Shown: one piece after another, positions 45,235-54,373 of the stretch
Layout of the letters: the number at the start of each line of letters is the position of its first letter
How positions within the stretch are numbered: position 1 is the first letter of the stretch
Assembly (NCBI RefSeq): GCF_900114385.1
Contig: NZ_FOSW01000010.1
Location: 62,001 to 126,000 of the forward strand
Origin: Geodermatophilus ruber
GTDB taxonomy: Bacteria > Actinomycetota > Actinomycetes > Mycobacteriales > Geodermatophilaceae
Direction of reading: 5' to 3'
DNA length: 64,000 bases
The notes under the pieces: generated by a model
What the model saw: the letters and a program-made list of their open reading frames with translations, nothing else
The model's database searches: none
Told to the model about the DNA's origin: nothing
Translations under genes and position numbers: made by a program

Positions 45235-46719
45235 TCAGCCGAGCTGGAACGGGTCCCGGGTGCCGCCGGTGAGCTCGACGAGGACCGACTTCGTCTCGGT
45301 GTACTCGTGCAGCGCCTCGATGCCGTTCTCCCGGCCGAGGCCGCTGGCCCCGAAGCCGCCGAAGGGCATGTTCGGCGCGACCACCCGGTAGGCGTTGATC
45401 CACACGGTGCCGGCGCGCAGCCTCGCCGCGACCCGGTGCGCGCGGTGCACGTCCGTGGTCCAGACCGCACCGGCCAGGCCGTAGGGGGTGTCGTTGGCCA
45501 TCGCCAGCGCCTCCTCCTCGGAGGTGAAGGGGACGACGGCGAGCACCGGCCCGAACACCTCCTCGCGCACGATCGTGTGCTCGGGGGTCACGCCGGTGAC
45601 GACCGTGGGGCGGACGAACAGCCCGTCGGGGCCGGCCGCCGGCTCGCCGCCGCAGGCGAAGGTGGCCCCCTCCTCGCGCGCGCCCTTCAGGTGACGGAGC
45701 ACCTTCTCGTACTGCGGCCGGTTGGCGACCGGCCCCATCTCGGTGTCGGGATCGGTCGGGTCGCCCAGCGCGATGGTGTTCGCCCGGGCGACGATCTTCT
45801 CGACCAGCGCGTCGTGCACGTCCGCGTGGACCAGCAGCCGGGAGCCGGCCATGCAGGTCTGCCCCGCGGCCGCGAAGACGCCGGCGACCAGCCCGTTGGC
45901 GGCCGCGTCCAGGTCGGCGTCCGGGAAGACCAGCTGGGGGCTCTTGCCACCCAGCTCCAGCGTCACCCGGTTGACGTTGGCCGCGGCCGCCTGCGCGACC
46001 TGGACCCCGGTGGCCGTCGAGCCGGTGAAGGCGACCTTGTCCACGCCGCGGTGCCCGGCCAGTGCCGCGCCGGTGGACCGGTCCCAGCCGGTGACGACGT
46101 TGAGGACGCCGGCGGGCAGCCCCGCCTCGTGCAGCACCTGCGCGAAGGCGACGGTCGATGCGGGGGAGTGCTCCGAGGGCTTCGCCACCATCGTGTTGCC
46201 CGCGGCCAGGGCCGGCGCGAGCTTCCAGGTGAGCAGCAGCAGCGGCGAGTTCCACGGCGTGATCGCCGCGACCACCCCGACCGGCTCGCGCCGGGTGTAG
46301 CCGAAGTAGGCGGGGTTGACCGGCGGGACGGTGCGCCCCTCCAGCTTGTCGGCCAGCCCGGAGAAGTACAGGAACCACTGCGGCAGCACCTGCAGCTGCC
46401 CGCGCATCTCCCGCAGCAGCTTGCCGGAGTCGCGCACCTCCAGCAGCGCCAGCCGCTCGGCGGAGTCGGCGATCGCCTCGGCGCAGGTCCGCATCACCGC
46501 CGCCCGCTGGAAGCCGGTCAGCGACCCCCACTCGCCGTCGAACGCGGCGCGGGCGGCGGCGACGGCGCGGTCGACGTCCTCGGCACCGCCGTCGGCGATC
46601 CGGGCCCAGGGACGCCCGAGGTAGGGGTCCTGCGACTCGAACGTCCGACCCGACAGCGCGTCGACGGGCTTACCGTCGATGAAGAGCCTGAACTCCTCCA
46701 GCTCACCGGTGGCGGTCAT
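45235..46719 (-). CDS. NAD(P)-dependent aldehyde dehydrogenase
   Basis: 494 aa. Complete family order: ITPWNSPLLLLTWKLAPALA, KPSEHSP, FTGSTATG (cofactor Gly motif), LELGGKSPQLVF with the catalytic Glu, AAGQTCMAGSRLL with the nucleophilic Cys, EEVFGPVLAV and PFGGFGASGLGRENG. ATG at 46719 is preceded by GGGGAG. Substrate unknown; the sequence resembles betaine-aldehyde/medium-chain types. It diverges from the AceE-like gene with a 134-bp shared upstream region. Confidence 0.93.
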   Translation of the reverse strand: MTATGELEEFRLFIDGKPVDALSGRTFESQDPYLGRPWARIADGGAEDVDRAVAAARAAFDGEWGSLTGFQRAAVMRTCAEAIADSAERLALLEVRDSGKLLREMRGQLQVLPQWFLYFSGLADKLEGRTVPPVNPAYFGYTRREPVGVVAAITPWNSPLLLLTWKLAPALAAGNTMVAKPSEHSPASTVAFAQVLHEAGLPAGVLNVVTGWDRSTGAALAGHRGVDKVAFTGSTATGVQVAQAAAANVNRVTLELGGKSPQLVFPDADLDAAANGLVAGVFAAAGQTCMAGSRLLVHADVHDALVEKIVARANTIALGDPTDPDTEMGPVANRPQYEKVLRHLKGAREEGATFACGGEPAAGPDGLFVRPTVVTGVTPEHTIVREEVFGPVLAVVPFTSEEEALAMANDTPYGLAGAVWTTDVHRAHRVAARLRAGTVWINAYRVVAPNMPFGGFGASGLGRENGIEALHEYTETKSVLVELTGGTRDPFQLG

Positions 46720-46853
46720 CGGCGGTCTCCCCTCGGTGCTGTGTGGTGGGGTGTAGAACACCTTCCGGCCGCCGCCGGCGCCAGGCATCGGCGCGCGGCG
46801 CGCCCGGGGACGGCCGTCGCACGCCGGCCGACGAGTACCGAGGAGCGCGACCC

Positions 46854-49193
46854 ATGAGCGGAACGGACGCCCGGAGCGGGCTCGGCGTGCGGCCGCAGGA
46901 GGCCGAGCGGGACCGGGCCCTGCGGGCCGTCGAGCAGCGGGTGCTGTGGCTGGCGACCGCGATCGTCGACCACGCCAACCGGGTGCGGCCGAACCCGGGC
47001 GGGCTCAAGGTCGGCGGGCACCAGGCGTCCAGCGCGTCGATGGTCACGATCATGACGGCGCTGTGGCTGGAGCAGCTGCGCGCCGAGGACCGGGTGTCGG
47101 TCAAGCCGCACGCCTCGCCGGTGCTGCATGCGCTGGAGTACCTGCTCGGTCAGCTCGACCGGTCCTACCTGACCACGCTGCGCGAGTTCGGCGGGCTGCA
47201 GAGCTACCCCAGCCGCCTCAAGGACCCGGTGCCCGCCGACTACTCCACCGGGTCGGTGGGCATCGGCGCGACGGCGCCGATCTGGGGTGCCCTGGCCCGC
47301 CGCTACGTCAACACCCAGCTGGGCGCGGGCGGCACCGGCCGGCAGTGGTCGCTGGTCGGGGACGCCGAGCTCGACGAGGGCGCCGTGTGGGAGGCGGTGC
47401 TCGACCCGATGGTCGCCGAGCTCGGCGAGGTCGTGTGGGTGGTCGACCTCAACCGGCAGTCGCTGGACCGCGTCGTCCCCACCTTCGGCGCGCCCCGCCT
47501 GCAGGGCATGTTCGCCGCGGCCGGCTGGCAGGTGCTCACCGTCAAGTACGGCCGGCTGCTCGAGGAGCTGTTCACGCGGCCGGGCGGCGCCGCGCTGCGC
47601 GCCCGGATCGACGAGATGTCCAACGCGGAGTACCAGCGGATGCTGCGCCGCTCGCCCGCCGAGCTGCGCACCGCGCTCACCGGCACCGGGCCCGATGCCG
47701 ACGCGATCGCCGCGCTGGTCGCGGACGTGCCCGACGCGGAGCTGGCCGCAGCGGTGCGCAACCTGGGCGGGCACGACCTCGGTGCGCTCCGCGAGGCCTT
47801 CGCGCAGATCGACGACACCCGCCCGACGGTGATCCTCGCCTACACGCTCAAGGGATACGGCCTGGCCACCGAAGCCCACCCGCAGAACCACTCCGCGCTG
47901 CTCACCGAGGCGCAGCTGGGCGAGCTGGCGGAGCGGCTGGGCACCGACCCGGCCGACCCGTGGGTCGCCTTCGCCGCCGACAGCGCACCCGGCCGGCTGC
48001 TCGCCGACGCGGCACGGCGGCTGCGCCGCACCGCGCTCTCCGCGGAGCAGGTCCCGGCGGTGCCCGGGGACCTCGGGCGCACCCCGCACGGGACGGCGAC
48101 CACCCAGGCGGCGCTCGGCCGGACCCTGCTCGACCTGCACCGGGCCGCTCCCGAGGTGGGCCGCCGCGTGGTGACCGTCAGCCCCGACGTCAGCTCCAGC
48201 ACCAACCTCGGCGGCTGGGTGAACAAGGTCGGCGTCTGGTCGCACGAGGACCGCCGCGACTGGTTCGCCGACGACGCCGAGACGATCCTGCACTGGCGGG
48301 AACGGCCCACCGGGCAGCACATCGAGCTCGGCATCGCCGAGACCAACCTGGTCGGCGCGATCAGCGAGCTGGGGGCCACCTGGAGCCGCTGGGGCCAGCC
48401 GTTGCTGCCCATCGGCGTGCTGTACGACCCGTTCGTCGAGCGGGCGCTGGAGCCCTGGTCGTTCGGCATCTACGCCGGCGGGCAGTCGATCCTGGTCGGC
48501 ACGCCGTCCGGGGTGACGCTCGCGCCGGAGGGCGGCGCGCACCAGTCCATCACGACCCCCTCGATCGGCCTGGAGCAGCCCGGCTGCGTCACCTACGAGC
48601 CGGCGTTCGCCCTGGACACCGAGTGGTGCCTGCTCGCCGCGATGGCGCAGCTCGGCAAGCCCGGCGGCAGCTCGGCGTACCTGCGGCTGTCCACCCGGCC
48701 GGTCGACCAGGCGCTGGCCGCCGTCCCGGAGGACCCGGCGGCGCGCGAACGGCGCCGGCGGCAGGTGGTCGCCGGCGCCTACCCCCTGCGGCGGACGCCG
48801 CGCCCGGCGGTCACCCTGGTCGCCATGGGCGCCGTGGTGCCCGAGGTGCTCGCCGCCGCCGACCGGCTGGCCGGACTCGGCTTCCCCGCCGACGTCGTCT
48901 GCGTGACCAGCCCGGGGCTGCTGTTCCGGGCGCTGCGGGCCCGGCGCGGCCTGGACGACGCGCCGGGCTGGGTGCTCGACACGGCCTTCCCGGCCGACCG
49001 GGCGGCGCCGATGGTGACCGTGCTCGACGGGCACCCGCACACGCTGGCGTTCCTCGCGGGGGTGCGCGGGGTGCCGGCCGCGCACCTGGGCGTGACGTCG
49101 TTCGGGCAGAGCGGCGACCTGGCCAGCGTCTACCGGCACCACGGGCTGGACACCGAGTCGGTGGTGGGTGTGGCCCTCGACCTCGTCGACTGA
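46854..49193 (+). CDS. AceE-like thiamine-diphosphate enzyme (transketolase/pyruvate dehydrogenase E1 fold)
   Basis: 779 aa. N-terminal TPP domain: NPGGLKVGGHQASSASMVTI, TGSVGIGATAPIWGAL and the pyrophosphate/Mg site GDAELDEGAVWEAVLDPM with VVDLNRQSLD. The pyrimidine-binding domain contains GQHIELGIAETNLVGAISEL with the Glu that activates TPP. The transketolase C-terminal domain follows. The sequence is closest in feel to homodimeric pyruvate dehydrogenase E1 (AceE), but shorter than the usual 880-920 aa, with no E2/E3 gene nearby. It could act on another 2-oxo acid. ATG at 46854 follows GAGGAG. Confidence 0.85.
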   Translation: MSGTDARSGLGVRPQEAERDRALRAVEQRVLWLATAIVDHANRVRPNPGGLKVGGHQASSASMVTIMTALWLEQLRAEDRVSVKPHASPVLHALEYLLGQLDRSYLTTLREFGGLQSYPSRLKDPVPADYSTGSVGIGATAPIWGALARRYVNTQLGAGGTGRQWSLVGDAELDEGAVWEAVLDPMVAELGEVVWVVDLNRQSLDRVVPTFGAPRLQGMFAAAGWQVLTVKYGRLLEELFTRPGGAALRARIDEMSNAEYQRMLRRSPAELRTALTGTGPDADAIAALVADVPDAELAAAVRNLGGHDLGALREAFAQIDDTRPTVILAYTLKGYGLATEAHPQNHSALLTEAQLGELAERLGTDPADPWVAFAADSAPGRLLADAARRLRRTALSAEQVPAVPGDLGRTPHGTATTQAALGRTLLDLHRAAPEVGRRVVTVSPDVSSSTNLGGWVNKVGVWSHEDRRDWFADDAETILHWRERPTGQHIELGIAETNLVGAISELGATWSRWGQPLLPIGVLYDPFVERALEPWSFGIYAGGQSILVGTPSGVTLAPEGGAHQSITTPSIGLEQPGCVTYEPAFALDTEWCLLAAMAQLGKPGGSSAYLRLSTRPVDQALAAVPEDPAARERRRRQVVAGAYPLRRTPRPAVTLVAMGAVVPEVLAAADRLAGLGFPADVVCVTSPGLLFRALRARRGLDDAPGWVLDTAFPADRAAPMVTVLDGHPHTLAFLAGVRGVPAAHLGVTSFGQSGDLASVYRHHGLDTESVVGVALDLVD

Positions 49194-49204
49194 TCCGCCC
49201 CCGG

Positions 49205-50899
49205 TCAGCCGCGGCGGGACCTGCGGCCGCGGCGCGCCGGGGTGCCGTCGGCGGGCCCGCGGGCCAGCGCCTCGGCCACCGCGCGCGGCCAGCCGTCGTC
49301 GGCCAGCAGCAGCGCCAGGTGCCGGTCGAGGATGCCGGCGACCTCGGCCGGCGGCAGCTCCGCGCCGAACACGACCTCCCGCAGCGCCCACCCGTTGCCG
49401 GCGGTCGCCCCCGTGGCGACCGCCGCCGCCAGCCGCTCCACCCCCGGGACGTCCAGCCGCAGCGACGCCCACCGCAGCACCGCCGGCAGCCCCGACGGCG
49501 GGACGGCGTCGGCCAGCCGGTCCAGCCAGCCGACGTCGGCCACGAGCAGGTGCCCGAGCAGCGCGCGGTGCTGCTCGTCCCAGGCGGTCCAGGACGCCCG
49601 CCACTGCTCCGCCAGCGCGTCACCGACCACCGGGCGGCGGCCGGCCAGCAGCGCCAGCTCCCAGTGGTCGCCGGTGAGCGAGAGCAGCGGGAGCGGGAAG
49701 CCCAGGCTCAGCGCCTGCTCCACCAGCAGCCCGGCCGCGGGGTCCAGGTGCGCGATCCGCCGGCCGGCGGCGGCGGCGTCGGCCAGCGCGGCGCACAGGT
49801 CGCCCTGGGTCAGCCCGGCCAGCTCCACCGCCTGCTCCTCCGGGCCCGCAGCGCCGTCGAAGACCTCGTCGAGCAGCGCCCGCAGCACCTCCGCGCGAAC
49901 GCGGGCGGCCGCCCCCGGGTGCCGCTCGACCGCCGCCCGCAGCGCCGCGCCGAGCGGCCGGCTGGTGGCGACGGCGTCCAGCGCGGCGCGGGCGTTGCCG
50001 CCGCGGTCCAGCCAGCGCGGCGCGGCGTCGGACTCCAGCACGCAGGCCACCTGCTCCGCGGTCAGCTCGGCGGCGTCCTGCTCGGCCCACGTGCCGGCGA
50101 ACAGCCAGCGGTCCAGCCGGTGCAGGTCGGCGCACTCGTCCGGGGGCAGCTCGCCCTTGCTGGCCGCCTCCAGCAGGGTGCGGGCGCGCTCGGTGTCGAT
50201 CGCCTCCGCGGCCAGCCGCCGCCCGCCCGCGGCGGCCCGCGCGACCGGGACGTCGTCGAGCTGCACCGTGACCGCCGCGCGGTCCCCGGCGTCCCCCGGT
50301 GCGCCGCAGCGCAGCGTCACCGCCGCGGTCAGCGCCCGGGGCAGCACGTCGAAGACGACGTCGGCCGGGGCGCGGCCGGCCGCCGTCCGCCGCGGGAGGG
50401 CGACGGCGCCCTCCCCGGCGGCGAGCGCGGCCAGCAGCAGCGCCAGGCCGGGGGTGAGGGCCTCGATCTCGTCGGTGGTCAGCGCCGGCGGCGTCCGCGG
50501 CGCGAACGGCACCCGCAGCGGCGGGAGGTCGCGCGTCGGCGACGCGCCGTCGGGCAGCGCGTCGAGGAACCGGCCGGCCCGGCGCAGCCCGAGCAGGTCG
50601 CGCACCCCGAGCCGGTCGCTGTCGTCCCACAGCAGGTGGACCAGGTAGTTGCCGTCCCGGCCGAAGCCGTCCGCGCGGACGGCGACCTTCCGGAACAGCA
50701 CCCGCCCGGCGTCCCGCTGCACGACGCCGAACGCCTCACCGGCCTCGGCGGCGAAGCCGACCAACGCGCCCAGGGCGGTGCGGGTGCGGCCCAGCTCCGC
50801 CGGCCAGTCCGGGGACAGCGCGAACACGCCGAAGCCCGGGCCCTCCAGCGTCCGCCGGGCGGAGGTGTAGACCGCCTGCGGGCAGGCGCGGCCGCTCAC
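49205..50899 (-). CDS. GTPase-associated protein 1-like (GAP1-N2/M type)
   Basis: 564 aa. The N-terminus (ACPQAVYTSARRTLEGPGFG, VFALSPDWPAELGRTRTAL) and the strand/helix run up to about 230 match the GAP1-N2 domain found beside bacterial conflict GTPases. The C-terminal half is a long alpha-helical Leu/Ala-rich array (about 250-550), possibly a repeat scaffold. The basic tail is GRRSRRG. GTG at 50899 overlaps the stop of the GTPase gene by 4 bp, so the two are translationally coupled. Function is predicted only from this association; no catalytic motif is seen. Confidence 0.75.
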   Translation of the reverse strand: MSGRACPQAVYTSARRTLEGPGFGVFALSPDWPAELGRTRTALGALVGFAAEAGEAFGVVQRDAGRVLFRKVAVRADGFGRDGNYLVHLLWDDSDRLGVRDLLGLRRAGRFLDALPDGASPTRDLPPLRVPFAPRTPPALTTDEIEALTPGLALLLAALAAGEGAVALPRRTAAGRAPADVVFDVLPRALTAAVTLRCGAPGDAGDRAAVTVQLDDVPVARAAAGGRRLAAEAIDTERARTLLEAASKGELPPDECADLHRLDRWLFAGTWAEQDAAELTAEQVACVLESDAAPRWLDRGGNARAALDAVATSRPLGAALRAAVERHPGAAARVRAEVLRALLDEVFDGAAGPEEQAVELAGLTQGDLCAALADAAAAGRRIAHLDPAAGLLVEQALSLGFPLPLLSLTGDHWELALLAGRRPVVGDALAEQWRASWTAWDEQHRALLGHLLVADVGWLDRLADAVPPSGLPAVLRWASLRLDVPGVERLAAAVATGATAGNGWALREVVFGAELPPAEVAGILDRHLALLLADDGWPRAVAEALARGPADGTPARRGRRSRRG

Positions 50900-52059
50900 C
50901 GCGACCACTCGCCGCGGGCGGTGGACTCCTCCGGGTCCAGCCCCTCGTCGGTGAGGAAGCCGTGCCGGGCCAGCAGCACCAGCAGCGGCTCCAGGCAACC
51001 CACCGGGGCGATCCGCGGGTAGCCGCCGTCGCGCGCGTCGGCGCCGGTGGCCGACACCGCGTGCACGGTCGGCTGCGGAAGCCGGTTGAGCACGGCGGTC
51101 AGCAGGTTGGAGCCCCCGTTGACCTCGAGGAAGTCCACGAGCCGGGAGCTGGTGCGCCGCACGTCCTCGAAGCAGGCGGCCAGCGGCATGCTCGCCAGGT
51201 CGGCGTCGCGCAGCACCTCGGCCGGGAAGCCCTCGACGTCGCGCACCTTGTCCGCCTTGCTCAGGACGACCGCGGTGGAGACGCCCTCCAGGTGGCTGTC
51301 GGGGTGCAGGTTGCGCGCGCTGCGCAGCAGGGTGGCCAGGTTGACCACCATCTGGGTGTGCCGGGACAGCCCCATGCCCTCCTCGCCGGGGTCGGCCAGG
51401 TGCCGCAGCCGCGGGAAGACGCCGGGGGAGAGCAGCACGAGCACCGAGGACGTCGCGTAGAGGAACTTGCCGTACTGCCCCATGTCCTCGCTGCGGTAGA
51501 GCTGCTCGCCGGAGGCGTCGAAGAACACCAGGTTGATCGCCCGCTCGGTGCCGCTCCGCCCGGGGCCGCGGAGCACGAGCACGAACGGCTCCGGTGAGCT
51601 GCCGGCGCCCAGCAGCGGCGGGGTCAGGGGCAGCTGCCGCCGCTCCACCATCAGCCGGTAGCGGTGCTCGTCGAAGCGGGCCGCGCTGTCCTCGTCCATC
51701 TCCACCGAGATCCCCAGCGGCGCCAGCGCCCCCTCGTGCAGCAGGTCGATCAGCACGGTCAGGTAGGTGCTCTTCGACGCCCCGGTCAGCCCGACCAGGC
51801 CGACGACGGCGGCCGGCCGGTCCAGGAAGGCCGGCGGCAGCCGGTGCCCGTTCGGGCAGGTGGGGCTGACGTTCGCGGCCGCGGCGCCGGCGGCGGCCCT
51901 GGGCGTGGGCGCTGGAGGCGCGTCGCCCAGCAGCGGATCGAGGAAGCGCTGCCACCGGGTGCGCCGCGCCACCGGCGGCGGCTGGGGGCGGCCGACGGCG
52001 TCGCGCCACACCGGGGTGTGCAGCGCCTCCAGGCAGCGGGGGCAGACGCGGCGCGGCAT
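50896..52059 (-). CDS. Double-GTPase-type (TRAFAC) P-loop protein with zinc ribbon
   Basis: 387 aa. Zinc-ribbon Cys pairs begin the protein (CPRCLEAL near 6-9 and CPNGHRLP near 68). The P-loop is VGLTGASKSTYL near 90, with Ser-Lys-Ser-Thr in place of the usual Gly-Lys-Ser/Thr. NLVFFDASGEQLYRSEDM is the switch II/Walker B region and LSKADKVRD near 266 is the NKxD-like guanine-specificity motif. This fits the DO-GTPase2 type described in GTPase-centred bacterial conflict systems. ATG at 52059 lies 5 bp after the small membrane protein gene. Confidence 0.82.
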   Translation of the reverse strand: MPRRVCPRCLEALHTPVWRDAVGRPQPPPVARRTRWQRFLDPLLGDAPPAPTPRAAAGAAAANVSPTCPNGHRLPPAFLDRPAAVVGLVGLTGASKSTYLTVLIDLLHEGALAPLGISVEMDEDSAARFDEHRYRLMVERRQLPLTPPLLGAGSSPEPFVLVLRGPGRSGTERAINLVFFDASGEQLYRSEDMGQYGKFLYATSSVLVLLSPGVFPRLRHLADPGEEGMGLSRHTQMVVNLATLLRSARNLHPDSHLEGVSTAVVLSKADKVRDVEGFPAEVLRDADLASMPLAACFEDVRRTSSRLVDFLEVNGGSNLLTAVLNRLPQPTVHAVSATGADARDGGYPRIAPVGCLEPLLVLLARHGFLTDEGLDPEESTARGEWSR

Positions 52060-52064
52060 CGCGG

Positions 52065-52202
52065 TCAGCGGACGAAGACGGCGAAGAAGACGATCGCCGT
52101 CGCGCAGAACACGGCCACCAGGACGCGCTGCCGCTCGCGGAAGCGGTGCCGGCGCGCGTCCAGCCGCTGCTGGGCGAGGGCCCGTTCGTACATCCCGGAC
52201 AC
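52065..52202 (-). CDS. Small single-pass membrane protein (45 aa)
   Basis: Starts with GTG after AGGGAGG. The N-terminal half is basic (MYERALAQQRLDARRHRFRE, then RQR) and the end is a hydrophobic helix (VLVAVFCATAIVFFAVFVR) running to the C-terminus, so it is a tail-anchored-like peptide. Spaced 29 bp after the kinase gene and 5 bp before the GTPase gene, it is clearly an operon member. It may anchor the GTPase to the membrane; this is inference. Confidence 0.75.
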   Translation of the reverse strand: MSGMYERALAQQRLDARRHRFRERQRVLVAVFCATAIVFFAVFVR

Positions 52203-52231
52203 GGCTCGACCTCCCTCAGAAGACCATCTGC

Positions 52232-53338
52232 TCAGACCGCCATGTGCCACAGCACGGCCAGCACCATCGCGGCGACGATCCCGAGCACCGCGGCGGCCCC
52301 GAGCGCCGCGGCGTACCCCCACCGGGTGTCCGCGACCGCCCGCTCCAGCCGGGCCAGCTCGAACCGCGCCGCCTCGACCACCCCGCCGAGGGACTGCAGG
52401 TCGGCGAACGTCGTCCGCGGGTCGGGGATCTGCGAGGCCTGCCCCAGCCACCGGGTGCTCTGCTCGACCTGCCGGGCCAGCCGGGCCACCGACGGACGGC
52501 GCTCCGGGGCGTACCGCAGCGCCTGCGACACGCTGTCGAGCAGGTTGGCCGGCACCGCCGACAGGTTCAGCCGGCCCGCGCGCAGGGCGAGGAAGTACTC
52601 GGCGTCGGGCAGCACGTCGTCGGGGTCCACCGGGTGGACGGCGCCGGCGGCATAGGCGATGACCATCCCCCAGCTGTAGACGTCGCTGGCCTCGGTGAGC
52701 ACCGCGCCCTGCAGCTGCTCGGGGCTGGCGAACAGCTTGGTCCCGAGCGCGGCCATCCCGGTCGTCGCGGTGCCCGACGGGGGCTCCGGCTCGAGGGATG
52801 CGCTGATGCCGAAGTCGACCAGGTAGACGTCGGTGCCGGAGATGATGATGTTGCCGGGCTTCACGTCCCGGTGGACCACCCCGGCGGCGTGCACGTCGCG
52901 CAGCGCGCGCAGCAGGCCGATCGCGATCCGGCGCAGCTCCTCGGCGTTGAGCCCGGCCGAGCCGCGCTGCGCGAGGAACTCGTCGAGCGGGGTGCCCGCG
53001 ACGTACTCCTGGACGTAGTACGGCGCCCCGGCCGCCAGGTCCTGGTCGACGATCCGCGCCACGCGCGGGCTCTTGACCCGGCCGGCGTTCTCCACCTCGC
53101 GGGCCAGCCGGCGGCGGGCGCGGTTCGGGGCGCCCTCCGGCAGCCGCTTGATGACCACCAGCGGGCTGCCGGGGGACACCGAGCCGACGAACACGTCCGC
53201 GCCCTGGCCGCCCCGGGGCAGCCGGCAGAGCAGGCCGTACGGGCCGATCCGCTCCGGGTCGCCGGGCTCCAGGAGCTCGAGCCGGCGGGTGCCGGCCAGC
53301 GCCGCGACCGTCCCGGCGGAGTCCAGCGCGTCGTCCAC
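52232..53338 (-). CDS. Membrane-anchored Ser/Thr protein kinase (Hanks type)
   Basis: 368 aa. Kinase motifs in order: glycine-rich loop LPRGGQGADVFVG, VIKRLPEG (VAIK-like Lys), HRDVKPGNIIISG near 151, DFGIS near 172, SPEQLQG (APE) and SDVYSWGMVI. After the kinase domain a helix leads to one transmembrane segment (AAALGAAAVLGIVAAMVLAV) with a very short C-terminal end. GTG at 53338 follows GGGAGGG. As first gene of the GTPase/GAP1 operon it probably relays a signal to the complex by phosphorylation. Confidence 0.9.
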   Translation of the reverse strand: MDDALDSAGTVAALAGTRRLELLEPGDPERIGPYGLLCRLPRGGQGADVFVGSVSPGSPLVVIKRLPEGAPNRARRRLAREVENAGRVKSPRVARIVDQDLAAGAPYYVQEYVAGTPLDEFLAQRGSAGLNAEELRRIAIGLLRALRDVHAAGVVHRDVKPGNIIISGTDVYLVDFGISASLEPEPPSGTATTGMAALGTKLFASPEQLQGAVLTEASDVYSWGMVIAYAAGAVHPVDPDDVLPDAEYFLALRAGRLNLSAVPANLLDSVSQALRYAPERRPSVARLARQVEQSTRWLGQASQIPDPRTTFADLQSLGGVVEAARFELARLERAVADTRWGYAAALGAAAVLGIVAAMVLAVLWHMAV

Positions 53339-53456
53339 GGTCCGGCCCTCCCGTCGGCGGCAGGTGGGGCGACGGTAGAGCGCGAAGCTGTGAATTCCCA
53401 CGGGTTCGGCGCCCGTCGGCTTGCCTTCGGCCGTCGGCGCAGGTCAGGTTGCCGGT

Positions 53457-54251
53457 ATGAGCGATGCGCAGCGGTACGGGTCCGGACTGGTCGTCGAGCA
53501 GCGCGGGCACGTCCGCCTGCTCACCCTCGACCGGCCCGAGCGGCGCAACGCGCTCTCGACCGCGCTGCAGGCCGACCTGGTCGAGGAGTTCCTCGCCGTC
53601 GCGACCGACGGGCGCACCCGGGCCGTCGTCCTCACCGGGAACGGGCCGGCCTTCTGCGCCGGGTTCGACCTCAAGGAGATCCGGGAGGCCGACGAGCGCG
53701 GCGAGCCGTTCCGGCCGCCGATGAACCGGCCCGGACGGAACCTGTTCGAGGTGGTCACCGAGACGCCGGTGCCGGTGATCGCCGCGCTGGCCGGGGCCGC
53801 GGTGGCCGGCGGGTTCGAGCTGGCGCTGGCCTGCGACCTGCGGGTGGCCGCCTCCGGCATCCCGATGGGGCTGCCGGAGGCGCGGATCGGGATGGGCGCG
53901 AACTTCGGGTCGGTCGTGCTGCCCAAGCGGATCCCGATGGGCATCGCGCTGGAGCTGCTGTTCACCGGCGAGAACGTGACCAGCGAGGTGGCCGAGCGCT
54001 GGGGGCTGGTCAACCGGCTGGTGCCCCGCGAGCAGGTGCTGCCGGCCGCGCTGGAGCTGGCCGAGGGGATCGCGGCCAACGCGCCGCTCTCGGTCCGCCG
54101 GATGAAGGAGACCGCGGTGAAGGGGCTGGAGCTGCCGCTGTGGCAGGCGCTGCGCCTGGACGTGGGCCCCAACCCCTACCTGAGCGAGGACCGCCGCGAG
54201 GGGATCGCCGCGCGGCTGGAGAAGCGCGCCCCCCGCTGGTCCGGCCGCTAG
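53457..54251 (+). CDS. Enoyl-CoA hydratase/isomerase (crotonase) family protein
   Basis: 264 aa. RPERRNALSTALQADLVEEF and FCAGFDLKEIRE form the oxyanion-hole CoA site. AALAGAAVAGGFELALACDL carries the second conserved Gly region, and MGLPEARIGMGANFG the catalytic Glu position. The C-terminal helix is complete. Probably acts in fatty-acid or aromatic acyl-CoA breakdown. ATG at 53457 has only a weak ribosome binding site, suggesting a leaderless or alternative start. Divergent from the kinase operon. Confidence 0.9.
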   Translation: MSDAQRYGSGLVVEQRGHVRLLTLDRPERRNALSTALQADLVEEFLAVATDGRTRAVVLTGNGPAFCAGFDLKEIREADERGEPFRPPMNRPGRNLFEVVTETPVPVIAALAGAAVAGGFELALACDLRVAASGIPMGLPEARIGMGANFGSVVLPKRIPMGIALELLFTGENVTSEVAERWGLVNRLVPREQVLPAALELAEGIAANAPLSVRRMKETAVKGLELPLWQALRLDVGPNPYLSEDRREGIAARLEKRAPRWSGR

Positions 54252-54285
54252 CCGCTCGCGGCGTCCGGGCCGCGGAACCTCTCCT

Positions 54286-54335
54286 GCCGAACCTCGTGCT
54301 CTGCCCACCAGGGTGGGCAGAGCACGAGGTTCGGC
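54286..54335. repeat. Palindromic repeat, copy 2 (probable bidirectional terminator)
   Basis: Again a perfect 24-2-24 inverted repeat with the core CTCGTGCTCTGCCCACC. The outer seven bases are GCCGAAC. Compared with copy 1, two outer positions differ and both are compensated in the opposite arm. It lies between convergent genes (stops at 54251 and 54374). Confidence 0.9.
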
Positions 54336-54373
54336 GGACACAGGTGGTCCGTCCCCCTCCGGGTGCCGGACCG

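Noticed and set aside
46946-51022. A 1358-codon plus-strand frame over the AceE-like and GAP1-like genes
   Set aside because: It is a shadow of two real genes on different strands, with low-complexity translation and no ribosome binding site.
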